Assembly: GCA_030770535.1 (NCBI GenBank)
Contig: JASVEC010000017.1
Location: 248,001 to 312,000 of the forward strand
Source: Batkoa obscura
Taxonomy: Eukaryota > Entomophthoromycota > Entomophthoromycetes > Entomophthorales > Batkoaceae
Direction of reading: 5' to 3'
DNA: 64,000 nucleotides
Under the pieces are notes generated by a model. It was not told where the DNA came from and searched no databases. It was given only the letters and a program-made list of their open reading frames with translations. Positions within the stretch are counted from its first letter, which is position 1; each line of letters begins with the position of its first letter. Shown here piece by piece: positions 44,946-56,801 of this stretch. A program made the position numbers and the translations under genes.

Positions 44946-46459
44946 ATGGAGCCAACGTACAATACAACAAATTTAGAATTCGACAATGCGACCGCCAAAC
45001 ATTATTTCCAACAAGGAGGAAAATTAGTATTTTTAGATTGTCCCAAAGATTTTGAATTTGGTATTGATTTTTCAAACTGGATTGTTGGTCCCAAATTTAT
45101 GGGTTTAAAATTTATACCTCCAGGGATTCATTTTATTTATTATAGGTAAGTAGAAATGAAGTGGAAAAAAGTCAAAGAAACAAATGGAAGGAGATAACAT
45201 ATAATAAGATTAGTTTATTGGTATTAATTTTTTTTATAGCATTGTGGATAAAACAGGTCATACTGGTATTCGAAATGGATTTTTTCATTATTTTGAAAAG
45301 GAACAGGTGAGTGAATCAAATAATTAATAAGATTGATTAATTTTATATTAATAACTTTAATTTTTAGATAATAGTTAAAAAATGGAATGAATATAATGAA
45401 GAAGTATATAAAGATAATGAATTAGAACCTGAACTTAATGATAGGATAAAATATAGTAATTAGAATAATTAAAAGTAATAATTTAATTTTACTAACTTTA
45501 ACTCCCATTTTAATTCTCTTAGATATTCAATCTTTTGATCCCAATTTAGGTACCTATCCAATAACTCAATCTGATGTATATAAGAAATGGAAACAATTAA
45601 CGCGATATGTTAGCTCTGAATTAATTCAAAAAATAGCCCCAAATGATGGTCTTATGGATGGTTTCTTACCAACGGAAGAAAATAGTAATTTTGAAGAGTT
45701 TGACGGGTCCTTAAAATTTACTAAATTCGATTTAAAAAAATCGTTTCCAGAAGGTAGTTTTGGAAGTGAATTGACAAAATATTCATTAGATAAAAGTTAT
45801 CTATTAATGAAATTAATTGAGAATGAATATTTAGGTAAATAACAAATTAATATTATAAAATATTAAACATTGAAGTTAATATTAATTATTTTTTTATTAG
45901 ATTACAAAAATTTACTTGGGGAAATTGAATTAAGTTTTATTATCTTTTTATTGGGTCAAAATTTCATTGGTTTAGAACAATGGAAAAAATTAATTGTACT
46001 AATATCGAATTCTAATGAAGCTATTAATCAATCACCTAATTTATTTATTCATTTTTTGGGTAAGTATATTATTTATTGGAATGAAGAATTAAAGATTAAT
46101 ATAATTCTTATTTAGAAATATTATATTTTCAATTACTTGAATGTCCACAAGATTTTTTTCATGATATTATATTAGAGAATAATTTCTTGGGCATTTCATT
46201 AAAGGTAAATATCATTTAATTTATAACACTAATAGCTAATAACCTTAATCTTCTTTTTTATATTTAGACCTTAATTAAAAATATATTAGAAAAAACATAT
46301 TATTCAGATGTAGTTAAAAATCAATTGAATTTACGTATAAATAAAATACAAACTATTTTAAAACAAAAGTTTGATTGGGAAATTAAACTAGAAGATTTAA
46401 TTGAAAATGAAGATGAAGATGAAGATGGTGAATTTGCTCCTATAGTAGTGGATCTTTAA
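44946..46459 (+). CDS. AAR2: AAR2 splicing factor homologue, U5 snRNP assembly
   Basis: A multi-exon gene from the ATG at 44946 (exon 1 44946-45145) to the stop at 46457-46459. AAR2 holds Prp8 in a precursor U5 snRNP. The N-terminal beta-rich domain shows GGKLVFLDCPKDFEFGIDFSNW and GLKFIPPGIHF-YYS, followed by HTGIRNGFFHYFEKEQII-KKW, all typical of the family. The C-terminal helical domain appears in GEIELSFIIFLLGQNFIGLEQWKKL. The last exon ends in a short acidic tail. An M1 MITE begins only 4 bp after the stop codon, so the transcript end lies in or beyond the element. Confidence 0.88.
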
Positions 46460-46463
46460 TATA

Positions 46464-46564
46464 TGGGGATGTATTTTTTTGTTTAAGAATTTTACTAACA
46501 GTCTTTCCGCTCAAACGACGCTTAAAAAATGGAAAAAATAATGAAATCAAAAAAAACACCCCCA
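46464..46564 (-). mobile_element. Hairpin MITE family M1 abutting the AAR2 stop codon
   Basis: A minus-orientation, full-length copy (TGGGGATG...CACCCCCA) flanked by TA on each side. It starts 4 bp after the AAR2 stop. Confidence 0.88.
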
Positions 46565-47144
46565 TATAGAGGATTGAATTTAAATTATTTAAAGATGGGA
46601 TTGAAATCAAATAAATTAAAATCAAATTAAAATGATCAATGTAATACTATTATTAATTTATATATGATTAGAATAAAAATGAAAATGTAGTAATGTTATT
46701 ATTAATATTATTATTATGTTATGGTTTTTTATATTCTTTAATATTTTTATATTATTAATGATAATTGCCAAAGTAGAAAATATGATTGGTTCATAATTGA
46801 CTAATTTTCAAGATTGTTAATTTCAAATATTAAAATTTTAGAGTGCTATTGTGTCATTGAGTAATTTTCAAATCAACCTTAATTTTATTATATTAAATTA
46901 ACAAATCAGTTTAGGTTTAAATCTTTTTAAAGAAAATTAAAGGAGGAATCTAAAAAATTGAAACGTCATAAAATTCATCAATTTGTAATAATAAAATTTT
47001 AGAAAGAATAGAAATGATTATTTAGTTTAAAAAAGATGGAGTAAAAAAAAATAAAGTAGAAATAATATAAATACCGTTAAAAATTTAAACTTAGTTAAAT
47101 TCCTTTTATTGTTTTAATTACAATTAAATATTTAAAAAGAAAAG
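46565..47144. other. Intergenic, upstream region of CHO2
   Basis: AT-rich; no feature seen. Confidence 0.4.
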
Positions 47145-50100
47145 ATGAACGACCCTAGTAGTTCAAAAGATAATAATAATAATAATACAAATGGTTCTAC
47201 TTTATATGGTAAAACAAGTAATGGAAAAGGTAATTTCAAGTATATATTTTAATCATAATAAATATTCAATAACTTTCTTTTCTTTTAGTATTTTTAGTAC
47301 CTAAAACTAAAGATATGATGAGTACTTTATTCTCCTTTAAAACTAAGATTTCATTACCAAGTTTAATTACTTTACTTATCCTTGGGACCAACATCTTATT
47401 ATATTTCATTATCCCTAGCAATTATGCCTCTACATTATTTTTAATATTATTTTTATTTTGGCGATTAGCTTATAATGGTTTTCTAGGCTATTTACTCTAT
47501 CGCCAATCAAATCAAAGTTATTTAACAAAGTTATTTTTAAAATTAGGATGGTTAGATGAGAATAATAAAACAGGTAAATGGATTAAATCTCAATTAGAAA
47601 TAGATATGAGCAATGATTATAACTATCATACAATGCCTATTGAATTTAATTCATGGCTGTTATTTCGTAAATTAGTTGATTTAATCTTAGTAAATGATTT
47701 TACAGTTTATTTAATATTTTCATTATCTCATTTTAATCCACGATATGATTGGAAATTATGGGAGAATTGTTTAAGATATTTAGCAGCATTCTTTTTGATT
47801 GTATTTAATTTAGTAGTAAAATTAGATGCTCATAGAGTAGTTAAAGATTTTGCTTGGTATTGGGGGGATTTCTTTTTTTTAATTGATCAAAAATTAACAT
47901 TTGATGGTGTATTTGAATTAGCTCCACATCCTATGTATTCTTTAGGTTATGCAGGGTATTATGGTATTTCTCTTTTGATGGCCAGTCCTACTGTATTTTA
48001 TGTTTCTTTATTGGCTCATTCCTTACAATTTATATTCTTAGTATTAGTAGAAAATCCACATATTGATAAAATTTATGGTGGAGATGAAGAGGAAGAAGAT
48101 AATGTTAAGATTAAGGAAGAGAATGATAAAGATAATAATAAGAATATTAAGAATAATATCATACCAAAAAAGAATATATATGAATTACAACAAAGTAAAC
48201 AAAGAATGTTATTTAATAACTTTGACTTATTTAAATCAAGTGATTTATTTAGTTTAATTATTGTATTTTATGGAAGTTTATTTTTAATATTAATATTGTT
48301 TCAATCTATTAATTTAAATATTAATCAAAGTATTAAATATTTAAGTTTAATTCATTCTATTGTATGGCGATTATTTCATTCTATTGGTCTAGGTATTATT
48401 ATATTAGGATCCCAAAGTTCCAATAAAAAATGGACTCGACATTTTATAAAAATTGGTAAAACAGGAATGGATGCCTTTAATGAATGGAAATCTATTTATA
48501 ATTTATCTTCTTTTATGACTTATTTTTCATTTATATTGTCAGCAATTGCTTTTTATTCGTATGAAAATGGATTTTTTAATAATTCATTTACTTTAAGACA
48601 TACCTTTGGTTTATTATTAATAATTCTACATGCATGGACTTCTACTTCAGTTTATGAAACATTAAAAGAATTTGGTTGGTTTTATGGGGATTTTTTTATA
48701 GATCAATATCAAAATAAATTAAATTATACAGGTATTTATCGATATTTAAATAATCCAGAGAAAATATTAGGTCATTCAGCATTATATGGGATTGCTCTTA
48801 TTAGTAATTCAAGTATGATATTTTTATTAGCTATCTTATCTCATTCATGTTATTTGTTATTTTATTATCTTGTGGAATTACCTCATATGAACAAATTATA
48901 CAAAGGACAATTAAGGAAAGAAGCTGGAGTAACAAAAACAGTTAGAGGAGTTGCTAAAAGTTTAAAAAGTAATTTAAAACATCATAAAAATTTGTCGTTA
49001 GCTTTATCTTCCATTGAATTTACTGAAGGTTTGATTGATAAATTAGAAAAAGGAGTTCAACAATCAATTGTTGAAACTAAAGAAACCTTAGGCGGCTTAA
49101 TGGAAAAAACAAAACCACATTTAAAAGAATTAATATTAGATACTAATTCTATATTAAATCAATCGAAATTAAAATTAGCTGAAACTAGAGAACGATTATT
49201 ATTAGATTTAAATCATACTGAATCAAGTAACATCGGTGAATATAAAATTGAGTTATTAAATTTTGTAGGAAAAAATGAATTTATACCAGCAAAATATGAA
49301 TTAGGAGAATGTATTAAATTAGGATTATTAGTACCTTATAATGGAAAACATAAATATGATTGGGTAGGATTATATAAAGTGATAAGTAATCCATCCAAAA
49401 CATTAACAACCATATCATCGAAAGGAAGATATTTATATACTCATTTACCTACCAAAAATAATTCTAATAATGACTTAACAGTATCTGAAAGTTCAGGGGT
49501 TGAAATAGATTCAGATATAGAAAATGAAATTAATTTAAATGATATCCAACGTCTTCCAGAAGAGGAGAAATATTATGAAAGTATATTACCAGTGAGTAGG
49601 GAAGAGCTTGGAGATAGAAAAGGGAATTGGAAAACTATTATATTAAAATTTGAACAAGACCGATTATTTTGGGAACCTGGTACGTATGAATTTCGATTAC
49701 ATTCCGGCTTTGGTCATAAAGTAGCCGCGATTTCAAGACCGTTTGAAATTTTTGTTAGTCAAAAAAATAATAAGGTGAATAATTTGGAGGAAGTGTTGGC
49801 TATTTTATTACCCTATTTAAAGCGATGTTTAAATATTCAAAATGATGAAGATATGAATGAGATTGATAATCTATTTGCAAATTCTGAAATTTCTTTAAAA
49901 GATGCGGAGAAGATATCCAAAGTTATTAAAGCTTTATTTATGATTGAATTTGATCCACCAGTAATTTTATATCATCCCAATTTAAATTCGTTAGGTCAAA
50001 GAGTAAGTTTTCTTTTTTAATTTGCTACTATATCATTGTTATTGTATGAGTTGTTTATTAACTATAATTCCTAGATATTAGAAGCTATTAAAGTGTTAGT

Positions 50101-50185
50101 ACCCTTCTTTAATACAACTCCAACAATGAAACCAATTCCAATTGCTCAGATGATATCTCCAACGAAAATGAATTTGGATCAATGA
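47145..50185 (+). CDS. CHO2: Phosphatidylethanolamine N-methyltransferase (CHO2 type)
   Basis: Three exons (47145-47229, 47289-50002, 50075-50185) encode 969 residues. CHO2 catalyses the first methylation of phosphatidylethanolamine toward phosphatidylcholine in the ER membrane, using S-adenosylmethionine. Two repeated methyltransferase halves are seen: the first with FAWYWGDFFFLID, ELAPHPMYSLGYAGYYG and VENPHIDKIYGG, the second with FGWFYGDFFID, YLNNPEKILGHSALYG and VELPHMNKLYKG. An acidic/asparagine-rich linker joins them, and the C-terminal part (RLFWEPGTYEFRLHSG) is the beta-rich domain found in the fungal enzyme. Length matches the yeast protein (about 870) with longer linkers. Exon 1 is short and the last 36 residues come from exon 3. 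Confidence 0.92.
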
Positions 50186-50479
50186 AAATTGAGTTGATGT
50201 TGAGTTGATGTTGAGTTGAGGTTTATAGATAATAAAGATATTATTATATTACCTTGAATTATTTCTAAAGTGTTTAAAAGTTTATTATTGGAATATTAAT
50301 TGATAAAATGAACGAACGGTCATTGATATATAAATTTTAATTTCATTGTATTTAATTATAATATGAAAAGAATTTTATAATTGCAAATAGTTTTAACATT
50401 AAAACTTAATACTTTATAACTAGAATTGAAATTGATATTAAATTTTAAGCTTACACCTAAAATGTTGATTTATAAGATA

Positions 50480-51540
50480 AAAAAGAGGCTCAAGTTAGTG
50501 ACAAGTGACAACAAACCTAAAGCTATCTTTAAATAAACACAATGTCTCTTCAACTATGGAGAAAAGTAGATGTTTAATAAAAGAATCTGAGGTTCAAACT
50601 TTAGGTTATTGGATTTAGTTTTTGTGCAATGAAGAAGAACCACTAAGTCTTTAATAACTAACTGTTTCTACTTGTTGTGTAATGAGGTAAAGGATAGAAT
50701 AGAAGAATTGAAACAAATTTAAATTGAATATATTTAGGTAAAATAGGAAATTAAACCAAAGGGGTAAATTCGAATAAGAATCTAAAATAAAAACCAACTT
50801 GTGAATGTCATCAATAGTATGAACTGTATGGAATTGATAAAAGTTAAATCAAATAGAAGATTTTAAACTAAAGACAGTGAAACAAAGGTAGATAGAAGTA
50901 GTAATAGAAAGTTTTGTTTTATGCTGAATACAAAAAGCACCAAATTACTGAAAAAATGAAACTATTTTTGTCTTTGAACTGGTCTATATTATAGCAAACG
51001 GACCATATAGTTCATTTAACTCTGAAGGATAATGTCAAGGTTTTATTGGGGAGTTGGGGTTTAGGAAGGAGATTAGAATTCATGAAAATAAGAGAGCAAT
51101 AGAGAAATTTGTTGGTGAAACGAATAAAAGTTGTATCCAAAATAGCGATACAGATGTTTGTCAAAAACATTTCGAAAAACGTAGTAAAGAATCTGTATGA
51201 AATTTACCAAAAAGGTTCTAAATCAAGGGATTGTGCATGAAGTTACATATAACTTTAGGTTTGACATAGATGGATATATTAAAGAAAGGTGAATGCTAAA
51301 TTTAAGAAAATGGAGAAGAAATAAAGAATTAGATGGAGTTACAAGAGAAGTAATAATTTATAATGTTGATGTTTAGGAATGCATTACAATTAATACATCA
51401 CATTTTGTTAATTAACACATATCAGAATCTTTCTCAAAAGAATACCACTCAAGTGAATTGGAGTATGCTAAATTGCTGGACCAAAAGATTGAAAAGTTAA
51501 ACATAAAAATATTATTATGAAAGAGGAACTTACTAATAGA
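50480..51540 (+). pseudogene. Relic coding stretch of about 1 kb, family not recognised
   Basis: The plus strand is purine-rich and less AT-rich than its surroundings, and several long, protein-like open runs follow each other, for example around 51034-51200 (with GELGFRKEIRIHENKRAIEK) and 51199-51290 (VLNQGIVHEVTYNFRFDIDG). Many disruptions separate them. No conserved motif, terminal repeat or start could be assigned; it may be a dead gene or the worn-out coding part of a transposon. Confidence 0.4.
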
Positions 51541-51835
51541 TGTGAGATATCTTGGTAAAGCTTAAATAAATGTGTATAATTAATAGCTTTTATTGCTTAC
51601 TACTCATATTAATAATCCAAATACCAGCTTTTAGTTTTAAAAAAATGTTATTAAAATAGGTACCTTTAAATTGATTTCGTTTAATAAATAATAACGTTGT
51701 TTTTCAATATTGCTATTGTTTTGATTCTAAAAAATTTATTAATTATTGTTATAAAAAATTTATATTTTTTATTAGTATAAGTTGTTAAATTATAGAATAT
51801 CAAGTATATAAACTATAAGCAAATAGTACACCTAA
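51541..51835. other. Intergenic, nothing recognised
   Basis: AT-rich spacer between the relic and the first MITE of the repeat graveyard. Confidence 0.35.
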
Positions 51836-51861
51836 TACAAATAACAGTTAATACAACGTTA
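51836..51861 (+). repeat. Inverted flank shared with 54553-54580
   Basis: The approximately 25-30 bp before the MITE at 51862 (CAGTTAATACAACGTTA) recur inverted right after the MITE at 54455-54552. Confidence 0.7.
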
Positions 51862-51961
51862 TGGGGATGTTTTTTTGGCTTCATCACTTTTTCCATTTTT
51901 TAAGCGCTATTTGAGTGGAAAAATTGTTAGGAAAATTCTTAAATAAAAATACTTCCCTTTA
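51862..51961 (+). mobile_element. Hairpin MITE family M1
   Basis: A plus-orientation copy with a worn 3' end (ACTTCCCTTTA), TA on both sides. Confidence 0.82.
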
Positions 51962-52723
51962 TATTGAAAAGATTTATTAATAATTTTTATTAGTAATTTT
52001 ATAATTTATAAAATTAAAAAATTAAAAAAATTAAAAAAATTAAAGTTTGTGTTTTAAATTTTTTTATTTTCAAAAGAAACTAGTTTTATTTTCCCTTACC
52101 AATATTGAGAGCATAATGCTCATGTTAGCCAAGGGAATCAAAATTAACAAATGATACTTGGACTTTTTTTCTATACCTTATCAGGATATTTATGCCTACT
52201 GATAAAATTGTAGCATATTATAATTATGGGTTCAAGATATATATTTTATTTTACATTGAATTTTAATTTGCTACATCAACATTGAAAGTAAATATTTAAT
52301 AATTTAGTATAAAGTAATTTACTATTAGATGTTTGAAGTTTGGATTTGATTTTATGATCAAATTCATTTTTTTGAATTCCAAGCTTAAAAGTTAAGCAAT
52401 CACAGTATACCTATAGTATATTCGCAGTACCAGACTATTTCAAAGTTGAAATATTATCAAATTTAAAAAAACAATTTTGATTATTATGAAAAATAAAAGT
52501 AAGCAAATAACAAAATAATAAATTATGGTGATTTTAATTAAAACTTTACTTATATAATTGTATTAAAAATACTTTTCTTTTATATTATATTATACTATTT
52601 AAACTAGTTTTTATATTAATATTTTCCTTTAATTTTATTTATAATTCAATCTAGTTGCTATAATTTAATAATGGTATCAATTAAAACTTAGAAGTTATAT
52701 AATTATTAATAATCAAAAATATA

Positions 52724-52818
52724 TAAGGATATTTTTTTTGTTTAAGAATTTTACTAACAATCTTTCCGCTGAAATAGTGCTTAAAAAATCGAAAAAGTGA
52801 TAAAATCAAAAAAACATC
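52724..52818 (-). mobile_element. Hairpin MITE family M1, first of a back-to-back pair
   Basis: A minus-orientation copy lacking its last bases, joined without spacer to the next copy; the pair forms a palindrome of about 195 bp. Confidence 0.83.
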
Positions 52819-52919
52819 TGGGGGTGTTTTTTTTGGCTTCATTATTTTTTCCATCTTTTAAGCACTATTTCAGCGGAAAGATTGTTAGTAAAATTCTTAA
52901 ACAAAAAAATACTTCCCCA
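52819..52919 (+). mobile_element. Hairpin MITE family M1, second of a back-to-back pair
   Basis: A plus-orientation copy (TGGGGGTG...CTTCCCCA). A solo-LTR-like element is inserted at its right edge. Confidence 0.86.
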
Positions 52920-52921
52920 TC

Positions 52922-53385
52922 TGTGAAATATTGCTTTATTTAGCTCTCGGATTGATTATAACATAACAATCACTTAAGTTGTTGTGTTCTCAAGTTCAAA
53001 CACAATCAAGCCAGAGTCTCTTATTTTGATTTGCTGCGAGAATTTCTAACTTCATATTGCAAGGAATAATATCTTCTCGTTTTGATATCCATACTTGTTG
53101 GAGTATAAAAGAGATTCTTCAATATGATAACTCAAGGCTTTTTAATTGGATTACTCCCTGATAACGTATCATTAATAAAGTCACTAAGTCTTTCTGACAA
53201 CATCTGATATAGATTTTATAGTAGTATCTTCCATTGTATTTGTTTTACATAATTCATAGCTTACTACATACTATTTCTATTAAGTTAAGTATATCTTAGT
53301 TACATAAACTAAGACCCTTCGACTCAAGGGAAGTTAATTAAGCAAGAGTAGTTTTAACTTCGACCACTAAGTATCAACTTTCACA
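52922..53385 (-). mobile_element. Solo-LTR-like fossil, copy B
   Basis: 464 bp with TG...CA ends (on the plus strand TGTGAAATATTGC...CTTTCACA), flanked by a perfect 5-bp target duplication CCATC (52917-52921 and 53386-53390). The target lies at the end of the MITE before it, so this LTR landed on the MITE. The sequence matches copy D (inverted) with no difference that I could find by eye, so it looks young. No internal coding region. Confidence 0.75.
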
Positions 53386-53731
53386 CCATCTTTATATTTA
53401 AAGTTTGTAAACTAGTTTTCAAGTTTTGAATATATATTATTTTATATTTTATTATCACCCAAATACTTGAATTTATTCTAATAAAGTAATTATTTTAGTT
53501 ATAAAATTTATTAGTTTAAATTTAACCAAAAGCTTATAACTTTTCTATTTTTTATCTTTTTGTTTTTTATTTTTTGTTTTTTATTTATTTAATAAAAATA
53601 ATACAGAAGTAATAAACAATTATAAGTAAACAAAAGTGTTTAAATAAAGAACATTATTAATATAATAACTTAAAATTATAATTTGCATTTTAGTTTAAGC
53701 TATAAAAAAATAAAAAGTAATAATATTCAAT

Positions 53732-54188
53732 TGTGAAATATTGCTTTATCAGTTCTCAGATTAATTATAAGATAATAATCATTTAACTTGTTTACAAAGC
53801 TAGTGGTAGTCTTGTAATCAATTTGACCGTAAATCATATAGTATAATCAATCCATAGTTCCTTGTTTTGATTTGCTGTGACAATTCTAACTTCACATTGC
53901 AAAGAATATAAAAGAGATTCTTCAACATGATAACTCAAGGCTTTTTAATTGAATTACTCCCTGATATCGTACCATTAATAAAGCCACTAAGTCTTTTTGA
54001 CAATATCTTACGTAGGTTTTACAGTAATATCTTCTATTCTATTTGTTTTTACATAGTTCGTAGCTTATTACGTATTATTCCTATTCATTTAAGTCTATCT
54101 TAGTTATATAAACTAAGACCGTTCGACTCAAAGCAAGTTAATCAAGCAAGAACTGCTTTTAACTCCAATCACTGAGTACCCTTTCACA
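53732..54188 (-). mobile_element. Solo-LTR-like fossil, copy C
   Basis: About 457 bp with TGTGAAA/TTTCACA ends, same orientation as copy B but clearly diverged from it; closer to the second tail at the end of copy A. No clear target duplication. An older insertion. Confidence 0.68.
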
Positions 54189-54454
54189 CCTGGTTGTTTT
54201 ATATTAATTGTAAAAAATTGAAAATTTGAAAAAAAGCTTATAAAAACTTATTGAAAAAGTGTATAAAAAATAAAAAGTAGTTATTTAATAAAACATAAAA
54301 TTATATTAATAAAAAAATATAAGTGTAAAAATAATTATATATATCAAATACTATCTAATATGACTAAATAAAAATTATTTTATAACAAAAAGCTAAGGAT
54401 ATAAATTTAGTTTAAATTTTAGCTTAAAATTTAGTTACATAATAGACCATTATA

Positions 54455-54552
54455 TGGGGGTATTTCTGTATTTAATAATTTTACTAATAATTTTCCACTC
54501 AAATAGTACTTAAAAGATGGAAAAAGTGATAAAGCCAAAAAAAACATCCCCA
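54455..54552 (-). mobile_element. Hairpin MITE family M1
   Basis: A minus-orientation copy, TA on both sides. Its right flank is the inverted twin of the left flank of the MITE at 51862. Confidence 0.84.
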
Positions 54553-54580
54553 TAACGTTGTATTAACTGTTATTTGTAGT
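54553..54580 (-). repeat. Inverted flank shared with 51836-51861
   Basis: TAACGTTGTATTAACTG and following bases are the reverse complement of the segment before the MITE at 51862. Confidence 0.7.
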
Positions 54581-54759
54581 ATTATGATTTTAAATAAAAT
54601 TAATAACTAATAAGCTTTAAATTATATAATTCAAATAAACTTTAATTTATAAGTATAAAGTATAATAAAAAAATAAGCTATATAAAATAATAAAAATAGT
54701 TAAAAAATAAGTTAAACAATATATATAAGTTTCAATATAAAAACAAAATGCAATGATAT

Positions 54760-55223
54760 TGTGAAAGTTGATACTTAGTGGTCGAAGTTAAAACTACTCT
54801 TGCTTAATTAACTTCCCTTGAGTCGAAGGGTCTTAGTTTATGTAACTAAGATATACTTAACTTAATAGAAATAGTATGTAGTAAGCTATGAATTATGTAA
54901 AACAAATACAATGGAAGATACTACTATAAAATCTATATCAGATGTTGTCAGAAAGACTTAGTGACTTTATTAATGATACGTTATCAGGGAGTAATCCAAT
55001 TAAAAAGCCTTGAGTTATCATATTGAAGAATCTCTTTTATACTCCAACAAGTATGGATATCAAAACGAGAAGATATTATTCCTTGCAATATGAAGTTAGA
55101 AATTCTCGCAGCAAATCAAAATAAGAGACTCTGGCTTGATTGTGTTTGAACTTGAGAACACAACAACTTAAGTGATTGTTATGTTATAATCAATCCGAGA
55201 GCTAAATAAAGCAATATTTCACA
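54760..55223 (+). mobile_element. Solo-LTR-like fossil, copy D
   Basis: 464 bp, TGTGAAAG...ATTTCACA, in the opposite orientation to copies B and C. Equal in length to copy B and matching it throughout by eye. A 4-bp ATAT repeat flanks it. No internal coding region adjoins. Confidence 0.73.
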
Positions 55224-55613
55224 ATATTTAAATAATTAAAATAATTAAAAATTAAAATAACCTTATTAAAATTAAGCATAAAATTTTATAAAAATATTAT
55301 TTTTATTGCTTATAATTTTAATAATAATTAAAAACAAGCTTGTAATAATTATTAAGGTTTAATTGAAATCAAATAAATTTGCTAATAATTTGACTTTATA
55401 TATCTATCTATCTTATAAAGTTAAAAAAATTTTAAAAAAGAAAAAAAGAAACAAAAATTTATTAAATAATATTTCCTAAGTTAAAATAAAATCAATTTTA
55501 TAAATTATAAAAATACTAAAAAATAAAAAATATATAAATGTTTGTATTTATATTTAAAAAAATGAAATTTTGATTAAATATTAAATTAGCTTAAATTTTT
55601 TAGAAATAAAATT

Positions 55614-55712
55614 TGGGGGTGTTTTTTTGGTTTCATCACTTTTTCCATCTTTTAAGTACTATTTGAGTGGAAAGATTGTTAGTAGAATTGTTAAATACAA
55701 AATACATCCCCA
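55614..55712 (+). mobile_element. Hairpin MITE family M1
   Basis: A full-length copy (TGGGGGTG...CATCCCCA) flanked by TT on both sides, upstream of the relic secreted gene. Confidence 0.86.
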
Positions 55713-55814
55713 TTTAAATTATTCTCATTTTAACTTGCTTTACTTGATTTAGTAATTAATACTTTTATTTGTCTTACTGTTAATATTTTTACCAAAAATA
55801 TATAATTTTATTAC

Positions 55815-56390
55815 TAAGATAAAACTGGTATTAAAGTTATTTTTGGTTTTTATCAAAATCTAATTAGATAATAAATATAGTTATTAGATCTATAAAAGCA
55901 TTTATTGTTCAGAAGGTACCACTTGCCCAGTTAATTTTGCTCCAGTTTATCCTACTAAAAGTAGATATTAAGTTAATAATATATCTTATGTCAGAAAAGA
56001 ACAATAGTTTTATCATCTTTTTAAACACTTTTGTTAATTTTTTAAAACTTCCCTTTAATTAGATCTCACTAAATATGTTAATAATTCAAATAAATCAGCT
56101 ACTGCTCGTAAGCGTAAAGTTAAACAGATTATAGTTTCAATAAAAGACAATAAAATAGTTTTAAATACTAATGATGTCAAAAAATTGATAATCAAAGTAT
56201 AAGATAGTTGTGACACTTCTGTTCCTTCCTTTGCCCCATAGTATTCTATTTAATATTTATCATTAACCTACTTAGTTGTTTTTTAGCCCCATCTACACTA
56301 ACATTGAAGGCATTAACTGCTATGGGAGAAAGACACAAAGTTATTGAAACAGCAAATTTAGCATTTAAAAAATACACTAAATGTTTTGTC
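55815..56390 (+). pseudogene. Decayed third copy of the eight-cysteine secreted gene
   Basis: DNA similarity to the gene at 10671-11362 runs in order through the first exon (around the DKTGV...VIFGFY and CPEGT regions), the second exon (LTEYVNTLN... and the IPSFAP region) and the third (GIKGTDCYG). The first-exon start and signal peptide region is not evident and the frame is broken many times, so it is dead. Both intron positions can still be located by similarity. It shows that the family was once larger here. Confidence 0.7.
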
Positions 56391-56575
56391 TTTAATAGAT
56401 TGAATATTATATATATCATTTTGCTCTTTCTTAATAAAATAATGATTAGTGAAACTAATTCTGCTTTTGCTTGATATTGTCTATTAGTTTAATTTAAAAC
56501 TATAATATTTATAATTGAACTATTTTTTGTACCTTTTTCCGATGTGTTCATAATAATAAAAATAACCCCTCCAAT

Positions 56576-56676
56576 TGGGGATGTATTTTTATGTTTAAGA
56601 ATTTTACTAACAATTTTTCCACTCAAATAGCGCTTAAAAAATGGAAAAAGTAATGAGACCAAAAAAAACATCCCCA
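56576..56676 (-). mobile_element. Hairpin MITE family M1
   Basis: A minus-orientation full-length copy (TGGGGATG...CATCCCCA), between the relic secreted gene and the DPP V gene. Confidence 0.88.
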
Positions 56677-56801
56677 ATTATAAGTTGAAAACGCTATAAA
56701 ATATAAAATAGTTGATATTAAAGTCATAAAGTAAATTTAAATTAAGTTTTTATTTAATATTTAAGGTTCAGTAATTAAATGTAATAATAGTGCTATTATA
56801 A

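Noticed and set aside
52922-55223. A full-length LTR retroelement bounded by copies B and D
   Set aside because: The two LTR-like copies are in opposite orientation, have different flanking duplications and enclose no retroelement coding sequence, so they are separate solo elements.
56489-56677. 62-codon minus-strand frame
   Set aside because: It is a translation of the M1 MITE; frames of the same kind appear at 46440-46625.
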